This document shows, piece after piece, positions 44,601-56,502 of a stretch of 64,000 bases of DNA (position 1 is its first letter; each line of letters starts with the position of its first letter). The stretch is taken from NCBI GenBank assembly GCA_018292915.2, contig JACVVK020000038.1, positions 2,493,501-2,557,500 of the forward strand, given 5' to 3'. Source of the DNA: Batillaria attramentaria. Lineage: Eukaryota; Mollusca; Gastropoda; Batillariidae. The position numbers and the translations under genes are program-made. Under the pieces are notes generated by a model that was given only the letters and a program-made list of their open reading frames with translations, had not been told where the DNA came from and ran no database searches.

Positions 44601-45604
44601 AATTCTGCAATCCATCCAAGAGCAGAATACATAACAGGGTTTTCTGGCGTCTTCGCTGTATACTTTGTCAGTCTGGCCATGGACTGTTGCCCTTAACAAC
44701 ACACTCATTCGGAAAAAAAAATTAATAACATTACATGTATACGATTTTAACACATTTCGTACCGCAAACGAGTATCTCACGTTCTGAATCTTTTTTGGTT
44801 TTGGATCTGTATACAAAAATCAGGCAAGATTAACGGTTCCTTGGCGGTTCTTACTGCAGCGAACACGAGTATAGTCAAAGTGCGACACTCCCACTAAGCT
44901 TAATTTAAATCCATGCTGATATAAATTGATTGAGATTTTTTTATTTTTTTTTTTTTAGTGTGGCCACTCCGGCGCACAAACACGATCTTTTTTTTTTGTA
45001 GGAAATGAGTTAAACTGTTTCCATCCAGTTTTGACAGGAGACTTGTGGGGTTTTTTGTTCGTTTGTTTATATTTTTTATCGAACACAGAGCAGCCCACTT
45101 TAACGGCAACTGTATGCAAGATTGCATGTACATGATAAGGAAAGAAAAGAGACTTCGTATTTATCAAAGAAAAAAAGAACTGCTGTTCACCAGAGAAAAG
45201 ACAAGTAGACAAGTGGAGCTAATTTAAAAAAATGTCCAACTGCACTTGATGAGAGGAACGACAACTGCATCCTACGAAAAAGGAAAAGTGCGGTTTGTAG
45301 AAAATAACGCACGGCTACAGTTGATAAAGGAAAGGACAACTGCAGGTTATCTAGGAAAAGACAACTGCAGCTTTAACCTTCGCCGTGCGGTGTTGGTGAA
45401 AATGCACTCACGCTTTCATTTAAATGTCCGTGTCGTGGAGAGTTGTCATGATGCATCTATACATGAAGTTCATGAACGGTGAATGGAAAGCGCTCTCCAA
45501 AAGACGTGTCATTTTGATTGTAATCAAAAAGGGAAATAAACGATCAAACCATGCACGATTACAAAAAAACAAAAACAAAAAAAAAATCTGTCACAGGAAA
45601 AGAG
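44601..45604. other. Receptor intron (start) with old repeats
   Basis: On the minus strand this lies downstream of the donor and should be intronic. It holds two old dispersed motifs: CACATTTCGTACCGCAAACG near 44754, also near 10573 and 49057, and the GTGCGACACTCCCAC block near 44880. Confidence 0.5.
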
Positions 45605-45625
45605 AACTGCGTCTTACCGTAAGTG
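45605..45625 (-). other. 5' splice site of the receptor exon
   Basis: On the minus strand the codons for Asn-Tyr-Thr-Tyr are followed by G|GTAAGACG, a near-consensus donor. It leaves one base of the next codon (phase 1). Reading through gives a Phe/Val-rich tail unlike the receptor family, then a stop, which supports the splice call. Confidence 0.8.
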
Positions 45626-46563
45626 TAGTTGAAGTCCTGTAGGTTACTGGCCCTCATCCTGGCCGAGTAGAACCACTCCGAATCGTTGCCGAGGTAGTCG
45701 TACTCCACGGACAGGTCTTTCACGTTGATCATCCCGTCCGTGGTTCTGTAAGCGTAGGGACAGAACAGGTAGTAGTCCTTGAACTCCATCTTGTCATAGC
45801 AGTTGCCGGCTGCGAAGATCTCCGCGTCCCCTTCCACCATGGAGCGGACTTGCGTGAAGAAGAAATACTCGGAAGTGAGGATTTCCTTTCTAGCTTTCTT
45901 CCAGATGCGGGATAGGAAGTTGGCGCGGTTGACGGCCACCAGGGCTTGGGCTTTGAAGCGGTTGAGACCGTACTGCTTGGTGACTCCCTTGCCCAGGTTG
46001 TGGTGCGTACCGGCCGTGCAGTTGGCTTTGTTGCTGTCGTATTCCTCCACCTGCTCCAGGAACTGCTGCACGACGTCCTTCACCACGATATCCTCCTCTT
46101 CTTCCTCTATCCCCACGTCCACGTCTCCAGCATCCTCAGCGTGTTCCAGGCCATCTCCCACGTGGTCTATCGGGCCGAAGGGAGACTCCGTCACGGCGTC
46201 TGACCACGACATGGTGTCGTTGTTGCTGAAGTCGTCGTCATCGTCGTCGCCCCCGCCGAAGTCGTCCTCGGAGTCTGGGATATTGTAGGACATGATGCTG
46301 TAGTTCCCTTCAGCGTAGCCCGAGTCACGTTGCGGGAAAGGTATGGCGGACACGAGGGACACACGAGGAAGCAACACTGTGAACACAATTCCCGTGAGAA
46401 ACACGAAGTGCCAGCATGAAAACTGCGACGCACGGTTCGTCGGGTGCCTCTTCTGGTACCAGCTTCCAGTTTCACAATTACTCGTCGCACAGTTTGACCG
46501 GCAAATTTTCACACATCTCGTTCTTCCTCGCTTCCTAGCCATGAACATCGGAGCGAACAGCAT
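45618..46563 (-). CDS. GPR158/GPR179-like class C orphan receptor, N-terminal coding exon (partial)
   Basis: This exon encodes the start of the extracellular part of a metabotropic glycine receptor-like GPCR of the plasma membrane. The frame is read from the ATG at 46563; the frame extends 5' to 46614 only through a TTG, with a TAA at 46623-46621. It gives 315 codons plus one base, ending at a strong donor (TTACG|GTAAGA) with the intron beginning at 45617. Residues 1-49 are basic, 50-73 form a hydrophobic signal or anchor segment (possible cleavage at VSA|IPF), 100-116 and 153-158 are acidic runs, and sequons lie near N87, N115, N181, N293 and N312. Family similarity, from memory of GPR158: ANCT near 180, ANFLSRIW near 214, FTQVRSMVEGD near 236 and KDLS...DSEWFYSARMR at 282-304. 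This corresponds to the Cache-type ectodomain. The Cys-rich, seven-helix and tail exons were not found. The exon is clearly more GC-rich than its flanks. A full-length signal peptide start at M8 (46542) is also possible. Confidence 0.82.
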
Positions 46564-47459
46564 GATGTTTATTTCACGTGAAGCACGGGAAGGTATCCCG
46601 CCACACAAGCACAACCTGTTTTATCAATAAAATTAACGATTTGCTTAGTTTCCTTGCTTTTGTTCTCGGCTTCCAGCTGATAATATTTCGCCGACGTTAG
46701 GTGCGCTTTCCATTCTGACGATCGAATTTTAATTAAAATCAATTTCTCAATCAGCTAAAAAAAAAATCTGATAGATGTATGGTTAGTTTGGCAGAACATC
46801 ACAGCTTCACACACGAATTGAAAGTTGAAAGCTTTTCTTTGTAGAAAACTTTCCACCGAAATACGCACATACACAATAAATCATACGACATCAAGATAAA
46901 AGAAAGTATGCTGGAGATAACAAATTAAAACAACAACAACAAAAACACTGCTCGCGTGACGTCCCAGCATCCAACTCAAGAATCCAACAACTTTTTTGCC
47001 ACGAGATTTGCTCCGTCTGAACTTCCCCGACCAAACGAACACAATCACATATGACTGTTCCCACGTAGCAACAACACAGTAAAACTTGGAACTAGTTTCA
47101 ACCTCTTTTTAAAGTTATTTCCATTGAATTACAGAATATAGAACTGCATGGCTTGTCCTGTCAATGTTGTGCAGTAATAGTCACACGTTCACATCTCCGT
47201 TGTCTCTGTAGAACGGCATCGGTAGTCTGGACACAAGCTTGCCAACAGTCACTTCTCCCTCTATCTCTCTCTTTCTCGCTCTCCTGCACAGTATCTCTCA
47301 CAGAGGACACCAGCCGGGCTGGTCGCAGTAGCTGCAACACTGTCCTTTACAGCGCTTCACAGAGCAGCCAGGCCCGCGTCTCACGTGCATTGGAAGCGGC
47401 CACTGTGTGCCCCGCCGTAAGCGAAAGGAGAGCTGGAGTGTAGCACCGACCCACGGAGA
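46564..47459. other. 5' flank of the receptor exon
   Basis: This holds the 5' UTR and/or upstream intron of the receptor gene. A possible acceptor (AAACAG|G) ends at 46616 on the minus strand, so the coding exon may begin at 46615. The stretch 46630-47150 is AT-rich and 47300-47460 is GC-rich. No repeat family recognised here was found, which is unusual in this window. Confidence 0.35.
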
Positions 47460-47545
47460 ACGGGAGGCGGAGCTGGCGATGTGTGTCTGCTCAGACTTCA
47501 GTAGACTGCGGTATATAGCAAGTTCAGTCAGCAAGTTCAGCTGAA
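47460..47545 (+). promoter_or_regulatory. Candidate TATA promoter, divergent from the receptor exon
   Basis: A GC-box-like GGAGGCGGAGC at about 47463 is followed by TATATA at 47512-47517. Pyrimidine-rich initiator-like TTCAG motifs lie 12-25 bases downstream. Transcription would run rightward, away from the receptor exon. This rests on motif spacing only; no downstream exon was recognised. Confidence 0.22.
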
Positions 47546-48097
47546 GCCAGCACGGTCCCCTCTCTCGTTGGGCTTCCGCGGCGCAGCATCGGTGAAAACC
47601 AATCAATGCAATCTGCTTATCTTGGCGAACAGTTTGGGAGGACGGTAGTGAGTGGGATGGTAGCGGGACAAGTTTTTCTGTTTGCTTTGACCGTGATTTG
47701 TGGAACTAATTTACCTCAGAGTGGCGTTTGTGCGTGGATCTGTTTTGTTTCTTTTCTCAGTTTTGCTGAGTGAGTTTGGCAGTGCGTTCGTTTGGTATGC
47801 ATGGTCTTGACACCTTTCTCTGCTTCCCGTGTCAGTCCAACAAAACTGATCTGTCCAAGAATGATGTTTGTTTGGTTGGTTGGTTGGTTGGTTGGTTGGC
47901 CCCGACTGACTGGTACTCGTTGCCAGTCGAACTCTTTCTTCCGCCTTCACTTCCCCTGTTTAAATCCCATCTGAAGATCTCTCTATTCCGTCAAGCTTCT
48001 GATAGTTAACTTCTGTTGATTCTGTTTGTGTGTACCATGAGTCCTTTGATGTCGCTTCATCTGCAAAATTGGTCGGTGTTAGAGTGGGTGCAAATAG
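47546..48097. other. No gene seen
   Basis: Contains (TTGG)n at 47871-47900; frames on both strands show no domain. Confidence 0.45.
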
Positions 48098-49287
<1,190 letters not shown>

Positions 49288-49690
49288 TACTACTAATAAT
49301 AATAATGAGTATTGAAAAGCGCTTTACCCAATTTCATGATTCGGCTCAAAGCGCCGCGAACTGAACCCAACACGCACGCTCACGTGAATCACACGCATTC
49401 TCTCACACACTGGACATAAACACATTACAATCACGTGGTGCGAAGGGTCAGCTCAGCTATTTAAATTTCGGATTTCAGACTTCCATTTATTTTTCAAATT
49501 AGCTGGGCTGAACATTTCCAAAGCAGATGGGGGAGGAAGCCGGAGTACCCGGAGAGAGCCCCCGACGATCGGCCCGAATGAACGGTGCCACATACGAGAA
49601 GGAAAATTTCTTTGCCCCGACTGGGACTCGAACCCGTGACCTCTCGCATTGGTGACAAGTCTCTTAACCACTAGACCACCGACTGCCCCA
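49288..49690 (-). mobile_element. SINE-B copy 8
   Basis: Full length, very close to copy 2 in sequence. Confidence 0.9.
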
Positions 49691-49782
49691 GATAAGAATA
49701 GAGTTAAAGGTACGTCACCCACTAATTCTATGCCCACGAATCGTTTTGACCTCTTTTGGTACAGACGACTCCGCTCGGCAAG

Positions 49783-49943
49783 GGGAGCCGGGGTGGCCGA
49801 ATGGTAGAGCGTTGGACTTCTAATGCTCGGGTCGTGAGTTCGCATCGCGGCTGGAGCCAAATATTTGTGCTGGCTTTTTCATCGTTGCCCCGTCTTTGAT
49901 ATCACACGTTAACCCCCCCCCCCCCAAACACCCACCCACCCAC
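49783..49943 (+). mobile_element. SINE-A copy 13
   Basis: The 3' body lacks the GTGGAAAAGG block. Flanks CCGCTCGGCAAG (49771-49782) and CCGCTCAGCAAG (49944-49955). Confidence 0.9.
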
Positions 49944-49967
49944 CCGCTCAGCAAGCCCCGATGAGTT

Positions 49968-50166
49968 TGAAATCACACAAAATTACGTCACATTACCACG
50001 CGTAAATTACGGCGCTGACCTTCACGTGTTTGTCATAAAGCGCAGAACGGGAGTGAGGTTCATCGGAGATTTACTCCGTCCCCGACCGTTTCACTCGATT
50101 CACTGTTTCGTTGAATGAGGGGTCCATTGTTCCACAAATGTGCAGTATGTCTAGACGGTGAATGAG
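49968..50166. repeat. Repeat L copy 1
   Basis: About 200 bp shared with 57786-57990: ACATTACCACGCGTAAAT, GTTTGTCATAAAG and ATGTCTAGACGGTGA. Class unknown. Confidence 0.75.
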
Positions 50167-50215
50167 AGAGAGAGAGAGAGAGAGATTTTCTTTATATTTT
50201 ACTGAGGTGGAAGTA

Positions 50216-50295
50216 TTCAATTCAATTCAATTCAATTCAATATAACTTTATTGTCTGTCGATGGCAGAACATTTTCTTCTGGCTCGCACACGTAT
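50216..50295 (-). mobile_element. Retroposon 3' end with (TTGAA)n tail
   Basis: On the minus strand: ACAGACAATAAAGTTATATTG and then TTGAA units. Confidence 0.65.
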
Positions 50296-50362
50296 GCGCA
50301 CGAAGATCAAATTTCTGACTTATTTGCCGCTACAACAACTACAAATCACTACTGTAAATCCA

Positions 50363-50368
<6 letters not shown>

Positions 50369-50443
<75 letters not shown>
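50369..50443. repeat. (CA)n
   Basis: About 37 units. Confidence 0.95.
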
Positions 50444-50445
<2 letters not shown>

Positions 50446-50463
50446 ATCTCAGAGAAGAAAGTC

Positions 50464-50750
50464 CCTGATCTGTAGGCCTGACTCGGCGTAGGAATGTTTT
50501 GTCTTCCAAATGTGTACATTCCGTGCAAAAGCAGACGACACTTATCGCGCCGTTCGCTGCGGACCTGTCAAACTGCACACGTTTCCACAAAGAAAATATG
50601 TCGAGGGAAAAGTTCCTGGTCAGTGATCTGCACTTCTGATTTGGCGCTAGAACATTGTGTTTGTTCCGAATGTCTACATACCGCAAGACAGCAGACGACA
50701 TGTATAACGCGCCTTCGCTGCGGACCTGTCTGACTGGAAACGCTTCACAT
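50464..50750. repeat. Degenerate dimer, period about 155 bp
   Basis: Both halves contain AGCAGACGACA and CGCTGCGGACCTGTC. Confidence 0.7.
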
Positions 50751-51114
50751 TTCTTCATGGACAGCTTCTCAGCAATGAAGATGAACAGTTGGACAGGTGG
50801 TCACTTAAGTCTGATCCGTGTGCTCAATGGACGAAAAACAAAACCCATAAATCTAAACCGACTGTCTGCTTATCTAATCCTGCTTTCATCTGCCAGTCTG
50901 TCAATCATAGTCACGTGTCCAAGATTCTTTGCGTTGTATGGGTCTATTTTTGAAAACGGGTACTCATTGTTCTCATAGCCTCATGGGTTTCGCTGTCTCA
51001 AATTCGTGCATGGCAGCAGAATTGGTTCAGAAAACGGTCATGCTGACAGTGCCTTGGTCCAGAATGGGTATACACGTATGAACTTCGCTGCATTAAGAGT
51101 GAAGTTTTTGTTTA

Positions 51115-51325
51115 TTTGTTTGTTTCTTTGTTTGTTGTTGTTGTTGTTGTTTTGTTTTGTTTTTTGTTTTTTGTGGGGTTTTTGGTTTTGTTTTTTGTTT
51201 GTTTGTTTGTTTGTTTTTTGTTGTTGTTTTGTTTTTGTTTTGTTTTGTTTTGTTTTTGTTTTTGTGTTTTTTTTGTTTTGTTTTTTTTGTTTTTTTGTTT
51301 TTTTTTGTTTTTTTGGGGGGGCTTG
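51115..51325. repeat. T/G-rich low-complexity tract
   Basis: Irregular GTTT, GTTTT and GTT blocks with a G run at its right end. Confidence 0.88.
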
Positions 51326-51559
51326 GTTTGTGTGTTTTCCTTAGACCAATGTCACACAGGACGTTTTTAGTCCTAATAAAGAGCGAACATGGTGTTTGTT
51401 TTTGTGTGTGTGTGACATGTGCCCACAACATGATTTGCCCTAATTTTTCCAGGGCATGTTTTGAGCTGGTCCCCACGTTTGTTCGAACAAAAACATCTCC
51501 CGTGTGACATGAGCTTTACAGTTTGGTTAAAGGTCCAATACATAACATTTTTGTCTTCA

Positions 51560-51945
51560 CAGATCGTTCCGATCTGTTCTGGTTGTGTCTAGTATCACAC
51601 CACTAAGACACCTGCACAGTCACAGCATCTCAGTGACTGGCATCGAGCCAACAGAAAGGTACACAATGACGCGGCGAACACAAGGTCTGAGCGAGAGGAT
51701 TGTCGGCAAGGCCAACGGCTAAGAAGGAAAATTTAAATGTTCAAGCGGTCGGGCAAAGTGTAGACAGCACGTATCGCATTAAAAGCTTTACTAACCATTA
51801 AGAAGCCGCGAAATAGTCTTTGTTGCTTGCGCGGCGTTAAGCCCTAAAGAACTAACTAACTTACTAACCATTAAGAGTATTATGAGCTTATAGATAAACT
51901 CATAAGCGAAACTGTTCCAAAACGTAAGTTGGTGTATTTGACGTT
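51560..51945 (-). repeat. Repeat J split by the ultrashort retroposon
   Basis: Colinear with other copies once 51803-51875 (insert plus one duplication copy) is removed. Confidence 0.8.
51803..51860 (+). mobile_element. Ultrashort retroposon (58 bp) with perfect 15-bp target duplication
   Basis: The flanks are TTACTAACCATTAAG at 51788-51802 and again at 51861-51875. The insert begins AAGCCGCGAAATAGTCTTTG, has a GCCGCG/CGCGGC stem (51805-51810 with 51830-51835) and ends in (AACT)n. It interrupts a copy of repeat J, whose sequence resumes exactly after the duplication. No pol III boxes or coding capacity. Confidence 0.82.
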
Positions 51946-52009
51946 TAGTAAACGTGGAAATAACGCGTTTAACAAAAAAAAAAAAAAAAAAAAAACCCAA
52001 AACCTTTAA

Positions 52010-52235
52010 TTCTTTAAAACCCAAGGAAAAATCGCAATTTTACTTGAAATCTTCATATCACTAGAAGCCACTTCAAGCCACTATTATGCAATCTGCTGTG
52101 GTCTACGGCCTAGCGGGGAAGACCAACCGCCTTGCTTAATAGTGGCTTGAAGTGGTTCCTACTGGTGTGCAGTGGCTTGTTCTTTTTAACCTTATCGTAC
52201 AGTGGGCAGGGTATTAGGGCTCTTAAGAGATATGG
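52010..52235 (+). mobile_element. Foldback MITE-P copy 5
   Basis: Colinear with copy 1 from the TTTTACTTGAAATCTTCA block to GGGCTCTTAAGAGATATG. Confidence 0.85.
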
Positions 52236-52264
52236 GAGATAATTTGCAGACAGTGCATGATGGC

Positions 52265-52497
52265 AGCAAGAAGCTGTAAAGCCGGCTCTTAAGACTGTGG
52301 TTTCCACAACAGATTCTGATTGGCTGTACTACGTCACTCGGCGCGCAAACCGGCATGGCGGACAGTGCATCTTCAATCGGTTTGTCACCGAGCACAACTG
52401 TGTTCAGTTTTGTAGTTAGCAGACACACCGAGCGCAACGACTGTGATGTGCACATGTGTGTTTCGCGCGCTGTGCCCAGTTAAGACCAAGCTTAAAC
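52265..52497 (+). repeat. Repeat K copy 2
   Basis: Begins AAGCCGGCTCTTAAGACTG and ends near GACCAAGCTTAAACTGG. It has the same CCAAT (ATTGG), CRE-half, E2F-like and YY1-like order, with a 2-bp insertion before CATGGCGG. The body after GTTTCC is uninterrupted; about 120 bp present upstream in copy 1 is absent. Confidence 0.75.
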
Positions 52498-53019
52498 TGG
52501 CAAGATGATCAGAAAATCTGTCCTTGAGCGTCTTAAACATCCCTTCAAGGAACCCACCCACATGCAACGCTAACTATATCTGTTTCCAACACTTTTTTTT
52601 TTTAACTGTGTGGTCTGTTCAAACCTACAAAAACCCTACTGGCTGTGATATGAGCGTGGGGGGGAGAGTGGACAGCAGTAATTTGCACCCACGCTCGTGC
52701 AGTGTAATGTTACCGACCTAGGCGAAAATGGAGCAAGCATTCAAACTGGGGGAAATCAATAGAAAGCGTGCATGGATATTTCGGGGGATTATGGAGCTCA
52801 CGCATCACTTATCTAAATTACCTACTCTCTGGTCGACTTCCCTCCGAGCATATCACTGAGTGTAGATTTTAGGACGCCTCATCTGACAAAAAGGGCCTAA
52901 AGGTTTAGGATATCCGTGGCGCTTATACCGTTTTTGCCAAACGACTGTAGTTTCGGGACGCTTCATGGCGTAGCATGGGAGAGAACTCTGTGGCCAGCCC
53001 CCATAACACCGCCCCTGAC
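52498..53019. other. No gene seen
   Basis: Nothing recognisable. Confidence 0.5.
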
Positions 53020-53070
53020 CTTTTTTTTGTTTTTTGTGTACGGGTTTTTAAATAAACGTTCGTACCATTC

Positions 53071-53105
<35 letters not shown>
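53020..53105 (+). mobile_element. Retroposon 3' terminus with CT tail
   Basis: TTTTTAAATAAACGTTCGTA then (CT)n; same terminus as at 53790. Confidence 0.55.
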
Positions 53106-53107
<2 letters not shown>

Positions 53108-53195
53108 CCCCACCCCCACCCCCAACCCTAACCCCACCCCAATGCGCTCTCTCAGTCGACACATGTGGCATTCCAAACAGCTTGTTAATCACATC

Positions 53196-53505
53196 TAGGG
53201 GTGAGCGGTGGTCTAATAGGTAGCGCGTCGGACTTAGTCGCTGCGCTACTGAACGGCCGTCACCAATGTCATGGCGACGAAGCGTGGGTTCGACCCCAGG
53301 TCGAGCTTGTGATATGTGATACCGGTTTTTCCTGGCTGCCGGGCTGCTCATCGGGGGTTTCTCTCCGGGTAATCCGGCTTTCCTCCCCCAGCAAAATTGC
53401 AAAATGATGATAATAAATAATAGGTATTGGGTGGCGTTGCACCGCGGCGACGCGCTTCCCCCGGGGGAAGCAGCCCGAATTTCCTGAAAGGGACAATGAG
53501 GTAGC
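53196..53505 (+). mobile_element. SINE-C copy 3 (most complete)
   Basis: The head with A box (GTGGTCTAATAGGTAGCG), B box and full 3' end are present; an A-rich tail follows. About 310 bp. Confidence 0.87.
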
Positions 53506-53714
53506 TTTAAAAAAAAAAATAAAAAAAATCTTTCTTTTTTGTCTTGTCAGTCCGCCAAGGTCTCGTTGCTCACCATAGGAATACCCTAGAACAACAGATT
53601 TTTCCGTCTGCTGTGGTTCTGTAGAACATCAAGTTTACCCTCAAGTGAGCAGACCTTGTCATACGGCCACTCATTCTCAGACTCCGGTTCATCACAAGTT
53701 GTTTTTTTGGGTTT

Positions 53715-53810
53715 GTTTTTTTTGCAGGTTGCCAACGTTGACTATCGGTCGGCACACAGACTTTTTTTTTTTTTTTTTTGGTACCGTTGTAAAATAAACG
53801 TTCGTACCAT

Positions 53811-53845
<35 letters not shown>
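53715..53845 (+). mobile_element. Retroposon 3' end: hairpin, AATAAA, CT tail
   Basis: TTGCCAACGTTGACTATCGG ... TACCGTTGTAAAATAAACG; the GTTCGTACCATTC end and (CT)n also occur at 53045-53105. Confidence 0.62.
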
Positions 53846-53846
<1 letters not shown>

Positions 53847-53998
53847 GAGCCGGGATAGCCGAATGGTAGAGCTTTGAGCTTTGGACTTTCAGTGCTAGGG
53901 TCGTGAGTTCGAATCCTGGCTGGGGCCAAATATTTGTGCTGGCCTTTTTCTCGTTGCCCTGTCTTTGATATCACCCTTACGTGGTGGAAAAGGACGTT

Positions 53999-54004
<6 letters not shown>
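53845..54004 (+). mobile_element. SINE-A copy 14
   Basis: Full length with a 7-bp repeat of GAGCTTT in the A box. It lies exactly between two CT microsatellites, which replace the usual tail. Confidence 0.88.
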
Positions 54005-54057
<53 letters not shown>

Positions 54058-54063
<6 letters not shown>

Positions 54064-54277
54064 CTCTCCTTCATTTCCTTTTGATAGTTAATACTTGTGT
54101 GTGTCTTTTTTTTTTCTCTCTCTCTCTCTCTTTTTTCTCCTTCCCCCCCCCCCCCCTCTTGTTTTGATGTCTTTTTTCCAATACCCTTTAATGTAGATAG
54201 CAGGACAGTATGTAAGACAGGCAGCAATGCCTAAAAATTAATGCTCTATCCCGAATAAAAAACGTTTCATCATCATC

Positions 54278-54340
<63 letters not shown>
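54058..54340 (+). mobile_element. LINE-like 3' end, copy 2
   Basis: As 450-711, but with an intact AATAAA (CCCGAATAAAAAACG) and a (CAT)n then (CT)n tail. Confidence 0.77.
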
Positions 54341-54343
<3 letters not shown>

Positions 54344-54738
54344 AGTGACTGAGAGCGTGCGTCAGTCATAGCAGATTGGCAATCAAGGGAGACCGAGATG
54401 AACGCAGATTGATTTTGCTCCGCCGAGTGTGTGAGGGTTTATATGGAAGAGGTTTGCGGTCCTACCAACACTGTCTGTAGGTTATGATCAGAGTAGGGGG
54501 GGATAATTTAGTAAATGGAGTTGTCTGCTCGCCCCTTGTTGCACGAACGGACTTGGCAAGGGAGGACATCGGGCGGAGATTTGTGTTGAGAATATCTTCG
54601 TCCGTCTGACCTATTGACGAGTGCTGCACGTGCGACGAGTGAACTGCGTGGAGAGGTTGATTGCGGGGTTGTTTTGGCGTATGCAGGATACGCTCTGGGG
54701 ACAGTTTGCTTACGAAGTCAATTTTGCATTCAAAAGAA
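54341..54738. other. No gene seen
   Basis: Unique-looking, nothing recognised. Confidence 0.5.
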
Positions 54739-55125
54739 GGCGGGTGTTTTGTTTTGTTTTGTTTTGCGTTGTGTTGCGTTGCGTTGCGTTGCGTTGCGTT
54801 GCGTTGCGCTGCGCTGCGTAGTTTTGCGCTGCGTTGTGTAGCGCTGCGTTGTTTTGTTTTATTCTGCGTTTCAGTTGTTATGCGTTGCGTTGCGTTTTTT
54901 GTTTAGTTTTGTTTTGCGTTGTTTTGTTTTGTTTTGTTTTGTTTTGTTTTGTTTTGCGTTGCGTTGCGTTGCGTTTTTTGTTTTCTTTTGCGTTGCGTTG
55001 TTTTGCGTTTTCTTTTCTTTTCTTTTCCTTTGCGTTGCGTTGTTTTGTGTTGTTTTGTTTTCTTTTCTTTTACGTTGTATTACGTTGCGTTGCGTTGTGT
55101 AGCTTTGTTTTGCGTTGCGTTGTAC
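54739..55125. repeat. GTTTT/GTTGC pentanucleotide satellite
   Basis: About 385 bp of alternating blocks of GTTTT, GCGTT and TCTTT pentamers. Long open frames rich in Cys, Phe, Leu, Arg and Val here are artefacts. Confidence 0.9.
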
Positions 55126-55265
55126 TTTTTTTTTCTTTTTTTTTTTTTTTGGGGGGGGGGGGCAAAACAATGTGGTATACATACATGCGCATATGCAAAA
55201 ACAGCCGCCACTTCATCCTTTCCCTAGTAAAAGGTGTAGGCAAGTCACTTCAAGTCATAAAAGGC

Positions 55266-55764
<499 letters not shown>

Positions 55765-56245
55765 ACAGATTTAGCCGCTGCGCTACTGAATGGCCGTCAC
55801 CAATGTCATTTCGATGAAGCGTGGGTTCGAGCCGAGGTCGAGCTTGTGATATGTGATACATGTAGCGGTTTTTCCTGACTGCCGGGCTGCTCATCGGGGG
55901 TTTTCTCTCCGGGTTCTCCTGCTTTCCTCCCCCAGCAATGGTAGAGCGATGGACTTCTGATGCTCGGGTCGTGAGTTCGATCCCGGCCGGGGCCAAATAT
56001 TGTGCTGGCTTTTTCATCGTTGCCCCGTCTTTGATATCAGCCTATGTGGTGGAAAAGGACGTTAAACCCCCAAACACCCACCCACCCTCCCCGCGCAAAA
56101 CTGCAAAATTGTTTTTAAAAAATAAAATTAAAATAAATAAATAAATTTTAAAAAATGATAGGTATTGGATGGCGCTGCACGTGGCGACGCGCTTCCCCCG
56201 TGGGAAGCAGCCCGAATTTCCCGAAAAGGGATAACAAAGTAGCAA
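55765..56245 (+). mobile_element. SINE-C copy 4, split by SINE-A copy 15
   Basis: The left part 55765-55935 and right part 56095-56245 are colinear with copy 3. The right part also carries an expanded AT-rich (AAAT)n segment. Confidence 0.85.
55936..56094 (+). mobile_element. SINE-A copy 15, inserted into SINE-C
   Basis: The head is truncated and starts at AATGGTAGAGCG. SINE-C sequence ends at CCCCCAGC on the left and resumes with AAAACTGCAAAAT on the right. Confidence 0.88.
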
Positions 56246-56323
56246 CAACAACAAAAACCAAAAAAACCCAAAAAAACAAAAAGTTCAAGCACTGATTTCA
56301 GTTGTACGTGTAGTGGAAAAGGG

Positions 56324-56502
56324 TGGGTGTTGGGGGGGGGGGGGGTTAACGTCCTTTTCCACCACATACGGGTGATATCAAATATCAAAGACGGGGCAAC
56401 GATGAGAAAGCCAGCACAACTGTTTGGCCCCAGCCGGGATACGAACTCACGACCCGAGCATTAGAAGTCCAACGCTCTACCATTCGGCCACCCCGGCTCC
56501 CC
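56324..56502 (-). mobile_element. SINE-A copy 16 with perfect target duplication
   Basis: Full length. GTAGTGGAAAAGGG at 56310-56323 and 56503-56516 is a perfect 14-bp target duplication, so this is a relatively young insertion. Confidence 0.93.

Noticed and set aside
45803..46288. Ser-rich plus-strand frame of 161 codons
   Set aside because: It is the antisense shadow of the receptor exon; Ser runs mirror the Asp/Glu codons.
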